Positions 11,588-23,758 of a stretch of 64,000 nt of DNA are shown here, in pieces. Source of the stretch: Endocarpon pusillum Z07020 (lineage: Eukaryota; Ascomycota; Eurotiomycetes; Verrucariales; Verrucariaceae). Every line of letters starts with the position of its first letter. Positions within the stretch are counted from its first letter, which is position 1. The DNA is taken from contig NW_006913589.1 in NCBI RefSeq assembly GCF_000464535.1, forward strand, positions 62,001 to 126,000, read 5' to 3'. The translations under genes were made by a program, and so were the position numbers. The notes beneath the pieces are model-generated. The model did no database searches. It was not told where the DNA came from and saw only the letters and a program-made list of their open reading frames with translations.

Positions 11588-12466
11588 CTAATAATCGCTG
11601 AAATGCCATTTGATGTTCTTGACACGGCCATCACCCTTTCCATCAGTAACCGCATTGAAAGCCTTGTTGGTAAGATCAATGGAGCGGCCCTCGCAGCCCA
11701 TACATTTGTCCCTGACCGTGGCCTGGACAGTCGACCCTGAGGTAGTCTCGATGGTCACGGTTCTGCCGCAATATGGGTTGGAATTGCTGAGAGGACCCAT
11801 GAATCCGTGAGGCAGAGCAATGGCCATATCAGACTCAGTGTCAACAACGGTACCACACGCTCCGAGACCACCATCCCAGTGGGTGACATCACCTGTGCAA
11901 GTTGAGCCTCCTTCACATGAGCCGTTTTCGGCAACTGAGCTGACTGGTGAGGGAGTAGGGGCCTCATAGGCGGCTGGTGCGCTCGAAGTTGGGATTTCCG
12001 GGGTAGGTACTACAACAGGAGTGGGTTCCTCAGGGGTAGCTGATGCACTTGGGACTGACGCGGGAGGACTCTCAGCTGGGACCGAGGGTGCAGGAGCGGT
12101 GAACTCGGGCGTTGGCGAGGTCGAGCTCTCAGCGAATTCTCCTGCGGCGGACGATGCTGCAATAGGGGCGTCCTCTGAAGACGTTGGGGCTGGTTCAGCT
12201 GCTGGGAGTGAGGTGGGTTCTGGAGTCGATTCAATCTTCTCTGCAGAAGTCACCTCAGCAGAAGCTGTGGCAGGCGCAGACGTAGAAGGCAGTTCATCCA
12301 CGTAGAGGGTGGTAGTAATATCGACGGTCGTCCAGACGGTCTCGGTGACGATCTCAGTGACGTAGTCGCGAGCTTTGATTGCATGAAGGGCCGGGGCGGC
12401 TTGCGCCACGGATGACAAAAGCGAGGCGGCGAGAATGAAAGGGGTAGAAAGCTTAACGAGACCCAT
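11588..12466 (-). CDS. secreted expansin-like / double-psi beta-barrel protein (Asp f 7-like)
   Basis: This is a single-exon ORF of 292 residues from ATG 12466 to the stop at 11588. An N-terminal hydrophobic stretch (about residues 8-23, ending VAQAA) is a signal peptide. It is followed by the TETVWTTVDITTTLYVDE motif common in this fungal family, then a long Ser/Thr/Pro/Ala linker (about 55-185) likely to be O-glycosylated. The C-terminal 100 residues form a DPBB barrel: CTGDVTHWDGGLGACG, ALPHGFMG, NPYCGRTV, VRDKCMGCEGRSIDLT and a final IKWHF. Spaced cysteines suggest disulphides. Relatives include the Aspergillus allergen Asp f 7 and barwin/expansin-like proteins; they sit in the wall or medium, and most have no proven enzymatic activity. 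Start and end match the family and the gene appears intact. Confidence 0.9.
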   Translation of the reverse strand: MGLVKLSTPFILAASLLSSVAQAAPALHAIKARDYVTEIVTETVWTTVDITTTLYVDELPSTSAPATASAEVTSAEKIESTPEPTSLPAAEPAPTSSEDAPIAASSAAGEFAESSTSPTPEFTAPAPSVPAESPPASVPSASATPEEPTPVVVPTPEIPTSSAPAAYEAPTPSPVSSVAENGSCEGGSTCTGDVTHWDGGLGACGTVVDTESDMAIALPHGFMGPLSNSNPYCGRTVTIETTSGSTVQATVRDKCMGCEGRSIDLTNKAFNAVTDGKGDGRVKNIKWHFSDY

Positions 12467-13384
12467 TTTGGTTAAGATCTTGAAATTCCTGTCCCTTGCT
12501 TAGGGTCGATACTGGTTTCTTGTAGATGTGAGAGACTGGCTCGACCAATTGAAGAAAATGACTGAAAAGTCTGATTGCGCAAAGAGCGTGAAGTTGGGTA
12601 TGGCGCTGAGCCTGTAGGAGGGTAGGTGTGCAAAGAATGAATAATGAGGGTGAGTGGACGTCAAGTCCTGTAGGGAAAGTGAAGGATGGAGAATGAATGG
12701 ATAGGTAAACGAAAGAATGAAAGGAGGGTGGGTTATTTTAGAAGAAGAAAGAGTAGGGGAACAAAGAATGGGGGAGAAGTGGTGTGGGAGCTTGGACTTT
12801 GCCGGTACCGCTTTCACGGGCTGGGGCCAGCGCTAACTCAGCTTCGGCAGACTCAAGCGACCCGCTTACTATGTACGTAGTAGGAATAGTTTCAGGGGCA
12901 ACTACGCGTACAGCTTGCAGCTTGCAGGGGAAGTCAAGGCACAACTCACCTTTGAATCTGCCATTCTTCCAATCAGCATTTTTTCCCCTGCCAAGTGTGT
13001 CGGGTGGTCATTGGCTCCCGTTGCATCCCCGAACTGATTTTTCATCTGCCGCCTTGGGCCAGCATGCAGTTCAACGTGGCCGCCATCCGGAGTGATCAGG
13101 TGAGGCATGAACATGTTGATATTTTCTTGTACCTGGTTATTGGTCCCAGTCGCCATCCTCAATTGGCGGGACTCGGTGCCGCCTGCATGAAAACTGGAGC
13201 CATATCGATCTCACCACTCGAAAGGATTTGGGATGTCCCGTCAACAGTGAACATCCCCAGCCCGTGACTATACCCCCAAATTGTCGTCCCTCAGTCTGGG
13301 AGAATGCTGTTTCTGCCATGCGAACACGATTCTCTATGTGAAGTAGCAATCTCATCCGTGAGGGTCCGAATACAGGCTGCCTTA
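12467..13384. other. upstream region of the secreted-protein gene, no gene recognised
   Basis: The first 300 bp should carry the promoter and leader of the Asp f 7-like gene on the minus strand. A TACGTAGTA motif occurs at about 12872. The remainder holds only unconvincing frames. Confidence 0.4.
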
Positions 13385-13845
13385 AGACGAAGACCTCAAA
13401 TCAACCGAATTGGAGGCCTTGGACAATCCGACTTACATATTTTGTCAGGCTGGACCCCAATGATGGGCACACGATTTTGAGACGAAGACCTCAAATCAAC
13501 CGAATTGGAGGCCTTGGACAATCCGACTTACATATTTTGTCAGGCTTGGGCCCAATGATGGGCACACGATTTTGAGACGAAGACCTCAAATCATCCGAAT
13601 TGGAGGCCTGGGACAATGCAAGTTACATATTCTGTCAGGCTAGACCCCAATGATTGGCACACGATTTTAGGACGAAGACCTCAAATCAACCCAATTGGAG
13701 GCCTGGGACAATGCAAGTTACATATTCTGTCAGGCTAGACCCCATGATTGGCACACGATTGTCGATTCAGCACCAAGGACAATCCAAGTTACATATTCTG
13801 TCAGGCTGGACGCCAATGATTGGCACACGATTGTCGATCGAGCAC
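13385..13845. repeat. 95-bp tandem repeat (minisatellite), about 4 full plus 1-2 shortened units
   Basis: The string (a/g)gacgaagacctcaaatc starts at 13385, 13480, 13575 and 13670, an exact 95-bp period. Units 1 and 2 are almost identical, while units 3 and 4 share variants such as gggacaatgcaag and attctgtcaggct. After 13764 the first third of the unit is replaced by a tcgattcagcacc-type sequence, and the second half (caggct...tgattggcacacgatt) is repeated once more. The ORFs crossing the array simply read the repeat and are not considered genes. Confidence 0.92.
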
Positions 13846-16800
13846 TTCAGCACATGGTGCATTCTGTTGAGGCAATGCTCACAAGTACATCCCGGCTACG
13901 GGAATTGAAATTCTCGATGGCCATATCATTTTCATATGTTCACTCCTCTGCCGGAGTGTTGTGGGTGGCCGGGCAGCAATCTGTATGGCCGTCGACTAGC
14001 CGGTTTGGTCTTGCTGCCCACCCTCAAACCAAGGAACCCGCGTTTCTCTATGCTGATGATGGATGCCTTGAGGCGTCCTTCGGTTGGCTACAATCTTAGT
14101 AAGTTAGAAGTTGTAGTCACCACAACTCAACAAGCAGAACGAAGGACTTCAATTTGTAAGCGCACAACCGAGTGTTTGGATTTCTTGATTCATCTACCAA
14201 AACCTGCGACAATCTTCTTAATTTACTGGGAGGCGAAGTATAAGCATCGCTTCACCAGAAAGATACGTACCCCTCATTTCCCTATATGTCGGAGATCGCA
14301 AAGTCAGTAGAGTAGATATTTCTGGGATTTTACTTCCGCGGTAGGTGCGACAAACGGCATCGATCTGGAGAACAATTGGACCAAAGTAGGCAGCCTGACT
14401 GTAAGGATATTGGACCGCCTTATAGAACGTGGAGAAAGCAAGTTGTGCTGTCTATCAAGTAGTTAAGAGCGCAAATACGCGCACAAAATAGGCTGTACGG
14501 CACAGCGAAATTTTGCTCCGAAATTGCGGTAGAGGTTGACCAATCCAACGCAGGCGCACAGCAGCGATCGAACAGAAAGAAACTGGCCAATAGAACCTCT
14601 CATGGCAGGGACGCCAAGAGGTGCACGCACTGCATGGGATGCTGTGGTTCCCATTTTACTTCCTAAAGTGGAAACTAGGAGCGACTTCTACCTCCATCAC
14701 AGCTCCAGCTAAGTGTTGTAGGAGCCGTTGACGCCTCCAACGAGCAGCGTCTCATCGATTGTTATATCCTGAGCAACGAGAAGTAGCTTCAAGAAAGGTC
14801 TTTCGGGTACGGCGGACACTGTTCTGTGAGGGCTAGTGATTTCGACCTCTCGAGGATAGGCCATGTCGACCATCCAGAACTAATCGAGCAGATGTGGTCG
14901 ACTATTCCGATCAGCGCCCTTAGTCTTACAGTATCGTCTTTCGAGCTCAATATCATGATCTGAATGGTTCAACAGGAAGCCGAGACCCGGCTGTGAATGT
15001 TCTATATTTGCACTGCGTAGGACAAAGAGATGATCTGGTCGAGGCATATTGCCTGAAATTATGTATGTTGGGGTGGTCTGTGGCCCCTCCCCTCCCTACC
15101 TCCCAAGAAGTTGACGGGTTGAATGGGTGGGCAAAATATTACATAGTGTCCATGACCTATAGGCGTCTTGCAATCGGTGAAATCGTCTACATGCTCATTC
15201 TTATTGTACATTGCAAATCTCTTGCGGAAAACTTGACCTTTGTGCGGAGTTGCTGGCGCCGCTTCATCAAATAGAAGTAGTTCTTGTAAGTCTTCTCCTA
15301 CACTTCGACATTAGATGATTTATATAGCAAAACGTAGCTGGGTATCTCCTGATTCCAATGAGAAAGTTGACTTTTTCCATGGTAAATTGTTGCTTCTTCA
15401 AAGAGAGCCCTATATGTCTGAAGTCTATATCAGAGGAATCGGACGAAGCTTAGCATGACTTTGACATAGACTACATATAATAAGCCCATTTAATTAGCTC
15501 TTGTGAGTTTTTTTATTTGCCAAAGGGACACCAGCAACTCCGCGCAACTGCCAATGTTTGCAAGACCTTTACAATGCAAAGTAGAGCTACGTTTAACGCT
15601 GCGCGGCGTTTTATCCGTTTATGCTTCTGGGACAAAGTTTGTCATCAGATACAAGAAGACCCTTTCACTTCTTGACCAGCTGCCGTCAGAAGCATCAAAT
15701 TGCGACAGCCATAAAGTCGTAAGGCTGAGGCAGGTACGCGATCTGTCAGGCCTGCAATAGGACTGAGGGTTCAGGGACGCAATGCTTGCAAATGTTCGTA
15801 TTGGTGATCTATCTAGGTCATCGTTCTAGTTGAGGATAGGCCTCGAAGAAGGAAAGAGAAGTAGAAATAGCAGGGTAACAGCGCTATGCCCAACCAGGAC
15901 TAGCCCTAGTGGCCAGATCCCTCCTGCCTATGACACGATCTGTTTTTGCGGATGATCGAAGGCGGAGCTGACAGAGAAGGAACAAAACTGGTGTATCGCA
16001 TGAGGCCGGCAACCTGGATGTGTCGATTGAGTAGGCAGCTGCGAAACTGAGTATGTCACCAAAGATAGGTGTACACGACACTTTGGAGGGTCAAGTCCGT
16101 CACCCGAATACTTAAGTGCTGAAGGGGGAGGAAAGATTTGACAGCATCGAATTGCATTGAAGTCTCGTGTAAGGGGCTGAGCCTGACATTGTCCGTCATT
16201 CGTAGCTTGTGAGACACGTTAGTCAAGATTCCAACAATACCTTTAAAATCGCTTTCTCTGCGTACCAAACGAGGTGTATGCTTGACTTCTTGAAGGTGGA
16301 AAGGTGAAAGATAACGTCTATAATTTGGTGGGAGGTGATCACAAAGCAACGATGGCTTCCTCAATGATCATGCCGGGTTGTAGATACCGGTAACTTCTCA
16401 TTCTGATAGACATAACCTGCCTTTGCTATCCGATCGAGTAAAGAAGCCTGGTTGGGGAAGTGAAAATGCTGATCAAGTCTATACATAGACGAGAAACTTC
16501 AAGCTTCTCGAGGATGAGAAGGAGATTGCTTGCCGCCTAATGGGTACACTGATCAGACGGTCAAGAATATTACTCAGGGGATTGGGAAAGCAACTTTACC
16601 ACCCATACATCTGAGTACTCGTCTGTCTTGCTTATTTTTGCGTCTCATCTATGATTTCGTTAGGTAGAGCTCGCCTCACAGTGCTTTGCTACGACGAAAC
16701 GTAGACAGCTTGAATGAGAAATGAGTTTGAGGCACCGTCCAGCGGCATTGAATGAACCATTACTATGGTGAGGCGCATAAATAATGTTAATATGGTACTA

Positions 16801-17069
16801 CTACGGCTACAGGCCTAATGTTGTACCCTCAAGCTAAGAATGTTAGTATCCGTACAAAATATACTATGTAGAATTGAAGATAGACGTCCGTAAGATGGCT
16901 TGAATAGGACTAGCCTCTAACATAAGTTTGCATTTCATTGGCATCTATAACTGCTTGACATCTCGGCTGCGTCGACTAAAGCATCTCCTTAAGATAGTCA
17001 GAAGGTACAGCATCTCATGCAGCATTAACAGCCGCTCGTAGCTCGTCTTACTTGTGCAAAGTATCTTTA
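13846..17069. other. gene-poor, repeat-derived looking region
   Basis: No frame longer than about 125 codons is present and none resembles a known family. On the minus strand near 15100-15285 there is an open stretch of about 80 codons (LLLFDEAAPATPHKGQ and onward) with coding-like composition but no recognisable domain. I regard the segment as probably decayed mobile-element sequence. Confidence 0.35.
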
Positions 17070-17468
17070 TCCCTGTGTCACTGAATTGATGACCCTCACT
17101 TGTTAAGGAATAGCGTTGCCGCAACCTTAAACGCTTTAAAGTGGGTTTTAACAGATAATTCTGTTGTAGTCTTGGCAAGAAGAACGCCAAAGTTGATTTG
17201 TTCCTAAGTCTTTTTCTGTCTGCATTACCCTAATTACTAGACTCATCATAATAAAATTATATCATTCGATAGGTCTTAGAATTCTGATCATTTGTAAATC
17301 TTGAATCTCTAAAATATCTTAGTATTTGATGTAAGAAATCAAGTATAAAAATTTGCTTGACAAGTTTTCGATAATCTTTCCGCCAAGGCTGCAGCAAGAA
17401 TCTGACATTAAATCGCGGCAACGCTATTCCTTAACAAGTAAGAGTCATCAATTCAGTGACACAGGGGA
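17070..17468. mobile_element. 399-bp MITE with about 53-bp terminal inverted repeats and TA target duplication
   Basis: The left end (17070-17122) begins tccctgtgtcactgaattga. The right end (17415-17468) read in reverse begins tcccctgtgtcactgaattg, and the two stay nearly identical through gttgccgc; they differ by one inserted C and a few transitions. Both ends are flanked by TA (17068-17069 and 17469-17470), the target duplication of Tc1/mariner/pogo-type transposases. The interior is AT-rich with no transposase frame, so this is a non-autonomous element. Its repeats are not those of the transposon at 32602. Confidence 0.85.
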
Positions 17469-19919
17469 TAGCACTCTTGTATCCAATTCTTTATCTAATT
17501 GAGAATTTGCAGGACGAGCAACATTCGCAAGATAGCGACCAGGATGCTGGCAAGAGATGTAGGTAAAAAAGGCGTTTGTGAGGGATTTGGACCCGGGGTA
17601 ACAAAAATCGGCCTGTAGCCGTAGTAATAGCAGCTAGTTATAATACGACTCCACCTGGATAGCCAAAAGCTCTCTGGCAGGTGGCCATTGATATCAACCA
17701 CAGCAGTACCGCCAACCTGTCAAAGTTTAGCTGTCTCGTTTTGAGTCCGTTCTTGAGCAAAAGTACTCGCCCTAAGCTAACATTACTTCTACGCGGTACG
17801 GTAGTACTTTGCTTTGTGTCAATGATGAAAGGATTAAGCGAGACACTGAGTGACAACGGGTCCTCACTGCAGATCTGTCTTCATTTGAGTGCCATGATTT
17901 ACCTGAATAATAGAGACTTCGAGTTTGGGCCGTCCGCTACATATGCTGTGATACCTACACTCAAGCATCAAGACCCTACACGAGTATGAATACTAAGCCA
18001 TGCTTCGCCAGTTTGAAAAGGTGGGTGACACTAATATGAAAATGAACCAACGCTATCAAGAGCGCCCCATAGCAGAAACCTCGCTCCTGCTTTTGCTGAT
18101 GATCAGCGTTCCATCCCAGCTTTTAAGGCCCTACATACTAGCACTATGTACACAGCATCCATGCACGAGGATCTAAAAGCATCACCATTACTTGCACGAA
18201 TGCATTTGAATTTTGTCTTCGGCTACGAGTGCTGTTTTCGAACACCGCGTATAGTTGCATGCTCATCGATGAATGTTTCACAAATCTTGCATGGCAAGCA
18301 GCCCTTGATGCAGATGCAGATCTCTGAATGCAAACAAGAAAAGAAGGGCCTCATACTTGCTCAGCTTAGCCATGGCCCATTCTTGTCTTAGCAGGATCAG
18401 GCCTTCCAATAGTCTGTATACCAGTACGTAGTAATCTCAACAGGTGAATGCGGCTGAGACAATTAAGACCAAAATCAGGTGGTCTGTCTGGCGCAGGCCT
18501 CGGAACACCGGAAGCTTGGCTCAACTCAACGCCACAGGAATTTAATTGGTTTAACAGACGTGTCAAAAAATTGTTTCAACAGAGCTACTCTGAGCGGCTA
18601 ACATTCACATTCCTCCGTAGTAACGCCGTTGGTTTTGTTATATGGTCATGGCGCCAATGTGGCCTGATGACTCTTCCGCTTCCTTGTTGTCGTCCATGTT
18701 CGGCTCCTTACAGCCAAGGTCGATGGTCACATTCGCCTCCCCAATGAACAGCGTCACCCGGCGCCAGCTGAAGATGTGCAGGTCGAGACGCCTCCGGCAT
18801 AGGCATAGGCAGCGAGGCCCTCGCCACACACTTTTGCCGGAAGAAGCGCCGAGGACCTTGCCATCGACGTCAGCATGCAGGGCAGGACACAATGCCCCTT
18901 GGCTCCTTGCCGAGAGAGCTATGACAGACGGGGAGACTACATGCCTGATTTTTGTACTTCACCTGGTCAAAATATCTTACAAACGCCTTTTGTACGTAGT
19001 ACATACACATCCCTGTCAGCACCCCTGTCGCTATTTTGCACGAATTTTGTCCATCCTGCAGAATCTGCTCATTCTGTCAGTTCTATGTAGATACTAATAG
19101 ACTTAATGGTAGGACGAGCTACAAGCATACGATGCTATGTCTTCTGACTCTCTTAAGAAGCTGCTTCAGTTGATGTAGGCGAGATCGCAAGCAATTATAG
19201 ATGTCGATGGAAAGTAAAAAAATGAATCTTGAGACTAGTCCTATCTAGGCTATTTCGTGGGCGTCTATACTTAATTCTGCATAGTACATTTTGTACGGAT
19301 ACTAACGTTTTAAGCAGGGGAGGGTACAAAAATTAGGCCTGTAAGCCGTGGCCTGTGGTACATTACACGGTCCATAACCACGTTGCCTGTGGATGCGGAA
19401 AACAAGGAATGGGGATTCTTCGTACTATGGTACCGGGCAGAAGTATCCATAGCTTGGCACTAGTATTTCTGTTAGGAAACGTACTACAAACGAATCAGCT
19501 AAGCTTTAAGAGGTTAAGTGGTATTGCTGCGGCCAACAACTATGAGACCTGGTCCAAAAAGCTTGTAGACATCAATGTGGCGCTGTATCAGAACTAGCTG
19601 TTCCTAGCACAAAGCTATGAATCTTCTGCCCCCTACCGTAGTAAGCTCCGGTCTGCCGCCGAGTCTTCTGGTACCTCGCCTGCGGTATGGCCGGGTAGCC
19701 CTGACGGAACATACCACGGGCGCTAACGAGGCATTGCGTCAGGTGAAGGAGACCTCGGTGAAGACTCCGGCGGGGAGCGGCCCGGACTCATATTCCTTCT
19801 GCTAGCAATGGCTCAATTGCCGTGTTTTCCAATAGAACAAATCTCAAACCAGGTCCTCTACAGTTGTCCATACCAGCCTGAAGTCCCAACTACGTCATTT
19901 ATCGAGCTGTCGCAGAAAA
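17469..19919. other. gene-poor region with decayed repeat sequence
   Basis: No gene is recognised. A frame at 19500-19600 reading NNYETWSKKLVDINVALYQN faintly recalls the start of copia-type Gag proteins but stops at once. TACGTAGTA-type motifs occur near 18424 and 18995. The minus-strand frame 18638-18892 has no known relatives that I recognise. Confidence 0.35.
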
Positions 19920-19990
19920 GGGACACATCAACCACTCCCCCAAAAGGATAGTACTTGTGGGTGTGGAAGCACAGTCAATCGATGTATCCT
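19920..19990. repeat. 71-bp palindromic-ended repeat, copy 1
   Basis: It begins gggacacatcaaccactccc and ends cgatgtatcct, so its ends are imperfect inverted repeats. It matches the element at 20372-20442 over its whole length and has the same size. Confidence 0.65.
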
Positions 19991-20371
19991 TACTGACTGC
20001 CGCTAGCTCGGCTATGAGGATACCCTTCTTCGGACCAAGATGGAAAGACAAGGAGATCGACAGGCACTAAGTGGCTCGTCATGAGCCACTCTTTGCTGGC
20101 GGTGAGGATAGGTGAGGACGTAAACCTTGGCAGTTATCTCCCAACCAATTGTTACTACCTATGATAGAGAGGGATTAGTCTTCTCAAGCTTCATTTCCTG
20201 ACCAATATTATCTTCTTCGTATTAGGAAATCTTCGCAAGGAAATGGGGTCTTGAAGGTTGCCTTGACCTCATGTAAGCGCACTGATTGCTGAAATGGGAG
20301 AGGTGCCCCCAGCGAATGTATAGGATCCTTTAAAGTATCAACTTACTAAGTGTCCCTCACCACAAAGAAAA

Positions 20372-20442
20372 GGGATACATCAACCACTCCGCCAAGTGGA
20401 CAGCGCTTGTGGGTTTCGAACCACACTTGATTGATGTACCCC
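20372..20442. repeat. 71-bp palindromic-ended repeat, copy 2
   Basis: It begins gggatacatcaaccactccg and ends ttgatgtacccc. It lies in the same orientation as copy 1, 452 bp downstream. Shared interior blocks include acttgtgggt/gcttgtgggt. On the minus strand it contains tggcggagtggttgatg, which resembles a Pol III A box, and a TTCGAA core, so a tRNA-derived origin is possible. It could also be a tiny MITE. Confidence 0.65.
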
Positions 20443-23312
20443 TCACCGACTCACGGCAGATGTACGTAGTAAGTTGACCGTTACTGCCCAACTACTCAAC
20501 ACTCCATGCCGCAAATCTAGCAGCAACATTAGAAGCCTTGTCAGAGACTTGTCCCGAAGTTGCTATGAGCGATACAACAGGAGAAAAGTACAACTGACCA
20601 CAGTAGCGCTGAAAGGAACTGAAGCTAACGAGTAATAAGCTCCTACTGGCACAACTACTACGATATCAGGCAGAAGTAATGGTAGCTCAGTATTAGTATT
20701 AGTATGCCAAACCAGCTCTTAGACAAGTTAGTTAGCCCTAAAAAAAATTGGTGTCGATCGCCTATCGATCATCAGCACCCTGCTAATTTCATTATGCCCC
20801 TTACTACCGGAGGAGACTAATTTGCAACGTGTGAAAACGCCAAGGGTGACACATCATCTCATGTACACTTCCGTAGCCCTGGAGAACAAACTCTTCATCA
20901 AGACTTTCACCCGCCACGGCTTCATACTTAGCCTGTAGGCCGTGGCTGTCACTTGATGAGTGTCTGCACACTTACGTCAATGGCTCCCACCCCTGTCTGT
21001 GGCTGGCCCCAAAGATACTTGTGAGTACCTACCGTAGTACTTACCGTAGCACGTAGTTAGCTGGCCACTCAAGACCAAGTACGTCACGTGCCATGATCCT
21101 GCCCACTACTAGTACGTACTAAGTACTAATCCCTGGCTACCCCACATTCCCCGGGAAATCCCTCAATCAGCGACTACTACTACCCAGGACCAAAATAAGC
21201 ATTGAAGCCTCAACCTCTACTAAGTACTACTAACTCCATCTGAATTCTTTCACCACAGCACAAACCCGGTCATTTGGCATTCAAGACATGTCTCACCTCA
21301 TGAAGCCACTGCTAGCGCTAATTCATTTTGCTCACGGCAGGTATGCTATGATCGCAGAACCAAAAACTGGGTGAGCGCTACGATGGGCTGGGTCCAAAGT
21401 TACCAAGATCCAACATGGGTTTAGGTTCCACCGATCGCCGAACATCGGTTCCGAGTGGCCCCCTAGCACCTGTGGAACTGCTGTGGCACAGGATCTTGCA
21501 CACAAGGTTCACATCTCCGCTAGTTGCATTACTTTACATTAGGCGACGAAGGACGGTGCTCGGCTAATGAAAGGCTCATACTCCGTACAGGTCATTAAAT
21601 GATTTGACGCCTTAAGATCTGCAGTTCAATGTTCTGAGAGCCGTGTTCAGACTCGGCAAAGAGCTATTCGTGAGAATTGCCGTGAACGCCAAAGGGTTAG
21701 GAAGCAGATTTGTGGCTTGACGGATCATTTTTCGTTGCAAAGCGTCCAGTCCCAAGCTGTTTGACTTAAGCTCTCGGAAAGAAAACTCTTAACAGTGTAT
21801 TGTGTAAAAATACAAGGAGCATTCCCGGAATCCATGGGCCGACTCATGGAGAACTGTTTTCTGAACCCAAGAATCGTGCATTTGACAATGAAAATTAAGC
21901 GAATGAAGGGCTCCCACAGTCAAGAAGCAACTAGCCACTCCTTCACTCAGGCCACTCCCCGACCCACACCACGTAACAGTGGGGACTTGACATGGTGGCC
22001 ATGAGCCCTGGAGTTTTGGGCTTTTTTAAACGCAGGGGAGAGACTCAATCTGCGCAGAGTGATGCTGGTCCACCTAAAAAACCAGCCTTTTACCCGCTCA
22101 ACCAATGTGAGAAGGCTTTCGGTAATGTGCATGAATGCACAGATCAATCTGCCTACCCGTATGTGTGGATGCAGGCGTGTCTGAAGGTTTGAAAAATAGT
22201 AGGCGTTTTCCGGGCCTTTCTTCGATGATCTTCATCAAACATACTTGTTCTGCGATTAGCGCGAGGATCATCGGTCCAGCCAAGACGATATCAAGGTATG
22301 GTCATCGTTAAACGTCGCTGATTGCGGTTAAGTCGCACAGTGGCTTCCTTATGTGTAACAAAAACCAAATAAAGTTGCACCCTTGCTCTTTTTGGCATGC
22401 GCCTCCCTGTCATGTCCTGTATGTTGCAACTCATTTGTGCTAGGACCCGCTGACTATCAGCCTAGCTCGGTCCACAGCCGTTTATAGCTCGCTTGGACCA
22501 CTGTGGCTACATGCTCCAATGTCAGGGCAACAAAAGCTGGTACCATGCAGGGAAAACCTTGATTGATTCTGGACTTGGGATACGTAACAACAGCTGGGCT
22601 GACTCCCACGACTAGATCGCTGTATTCTGGGACTACCACAGGGTGAGCTTTGGGTGTTGTGTCACTGGCTAGGTACGTACCCATACGCCGTACATACACC
22701 CTGTTTTTGTGGCTATGTTTACGGTTGTGGTGACGGTCAAGAATGGTACGACTAATTTAGATCAATATGCTCATGTATAGACTACTCTGTGGCATGATAG
22801 AAGCAAGTGGCGTGGCTGATGGACTCACAACGCTGATCTCTTTCCCATTATGCCTCCTTTTCGAACGCCATCACATTTACCTCGACAACTGACATGAAGG
22901 CTGGCACTGACACCTGCTTGGTACGTTGCATCCGCTAGACCTTGCTAGCATCGTGCTCAGGCAGGCAGGCTAGCATACCGTGGACGGTAAGGTTTATCTG
23001 CAAGCCTAATCTTAAGCTGGCGTTTGATGAAATTCGATATCGTCACTCTGCATACTCGTCTGTCTCCGTGTTATGACGAGGTGGCTCGGTTGCATTCAAG
23101 CTGGGAACTTGTTTTTCGTTCCAAGATCAGAATTATCCTAACTGATGTTGAAGTTTCCTCGACACGAAAATCTATAAAGGAGACCAGAAGTCCCCACGGA
23201 TTTCAATTCTTCATCAGAACAATCATCCAGCTCAAACAACCACAATCAACTCCACACTTTCCAATCAACAATTTAAAGCCTTCGCTTTATCAAAACCCCA
23301 AAACAAGCCAAA
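20443..23312. other. gene-poor region upstream of a secreted-protein gene
   Basis: No gene is recognised. The stretch 21020-21240 is dense in TAGTAC/TACGTA-type words. The last 150 bp (23170-23312) look like a promoter and leader, with a TATA-like ctataaagga at about 23171 and A/C-rich sequence before the ATG. Confidence 0.4.
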
Positions 23313-23758
23313 ATGCAATTCTCCAAGATCGCTGCTGTCCTCTCCTTCGCTGCTGCCGCAGTCGCTGCCCCAGCCCCAGTTGCTGCTCCCGCAGCGGCGC
23401 TTGAGGCCCGCACCACCTACGTAAGTAGCTTATTCATTACAGTGACCTTTTTTTGGCTTACTCTTCACTTCTAGCCAACAAATGCCTGCAAGACCAATGG
23501 CAAATACTCGGCAAAGGGTTCGAGCTGCAATGGAGGCGAAGAATTCTACTGCTACCAAGTCAACGGGATCCTAGTAAGTTTCAACCCACATCTCGTTACT
23601 GCTGAAGTGTTGCCTCTGACATTGCGGTGTTCAAGAACATCCTCAACGTCAACTGCCTCCTCAACGGTAACGACGTCAACGTTCCCATCAACGTGGTCGT
23701 TGGAGACATCTCTGCCGATCTGCTCGACATCATCATCAAGAGCGTCAAAATCCTATAG
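23313..23758 (+). CDS. small secreted four-cysteine protein, function unknown
   Basis: Three exons, 23313-23420, 23475-23573 and 23636-23758, are joined by phase-0 GT-AG introns of 54 and 62 nt and give 109 residues. The start context caaaATGc follows a TATA-like element about 140 bp upstream. The N terminus is a signal peptide (MQFSKIAAVLSFAAAAVAA) followed by a Pro/Ala stretch and an arginine (ALEAR) that could be a propeptide end. The mature part holds cysteines at about 41, 54, 62 and 76 and ends in a hydrophobic beta-like segment (VNVPINVVVGDISADLLDII). Size and pattern recall hydrophobin-like or effector-like proteins, but only four cysteines are present against eight in true hydrophobins. 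It sits alone between two gene-poor regions. I do not assign a function. Confidence 0.85.

Noticed and set aside
13385..13845. CRISPR-like array
   Set aside because: The whole 95-bp unit is repeated with no unique spacers, and the genome is eukaryotic; it is a minisatellite.
19490..19600. copia-type Gag fragment
   Set aside because: Only a short NNYETW-like stretch is similar, with an early stop and no further retrotransposon motifs.
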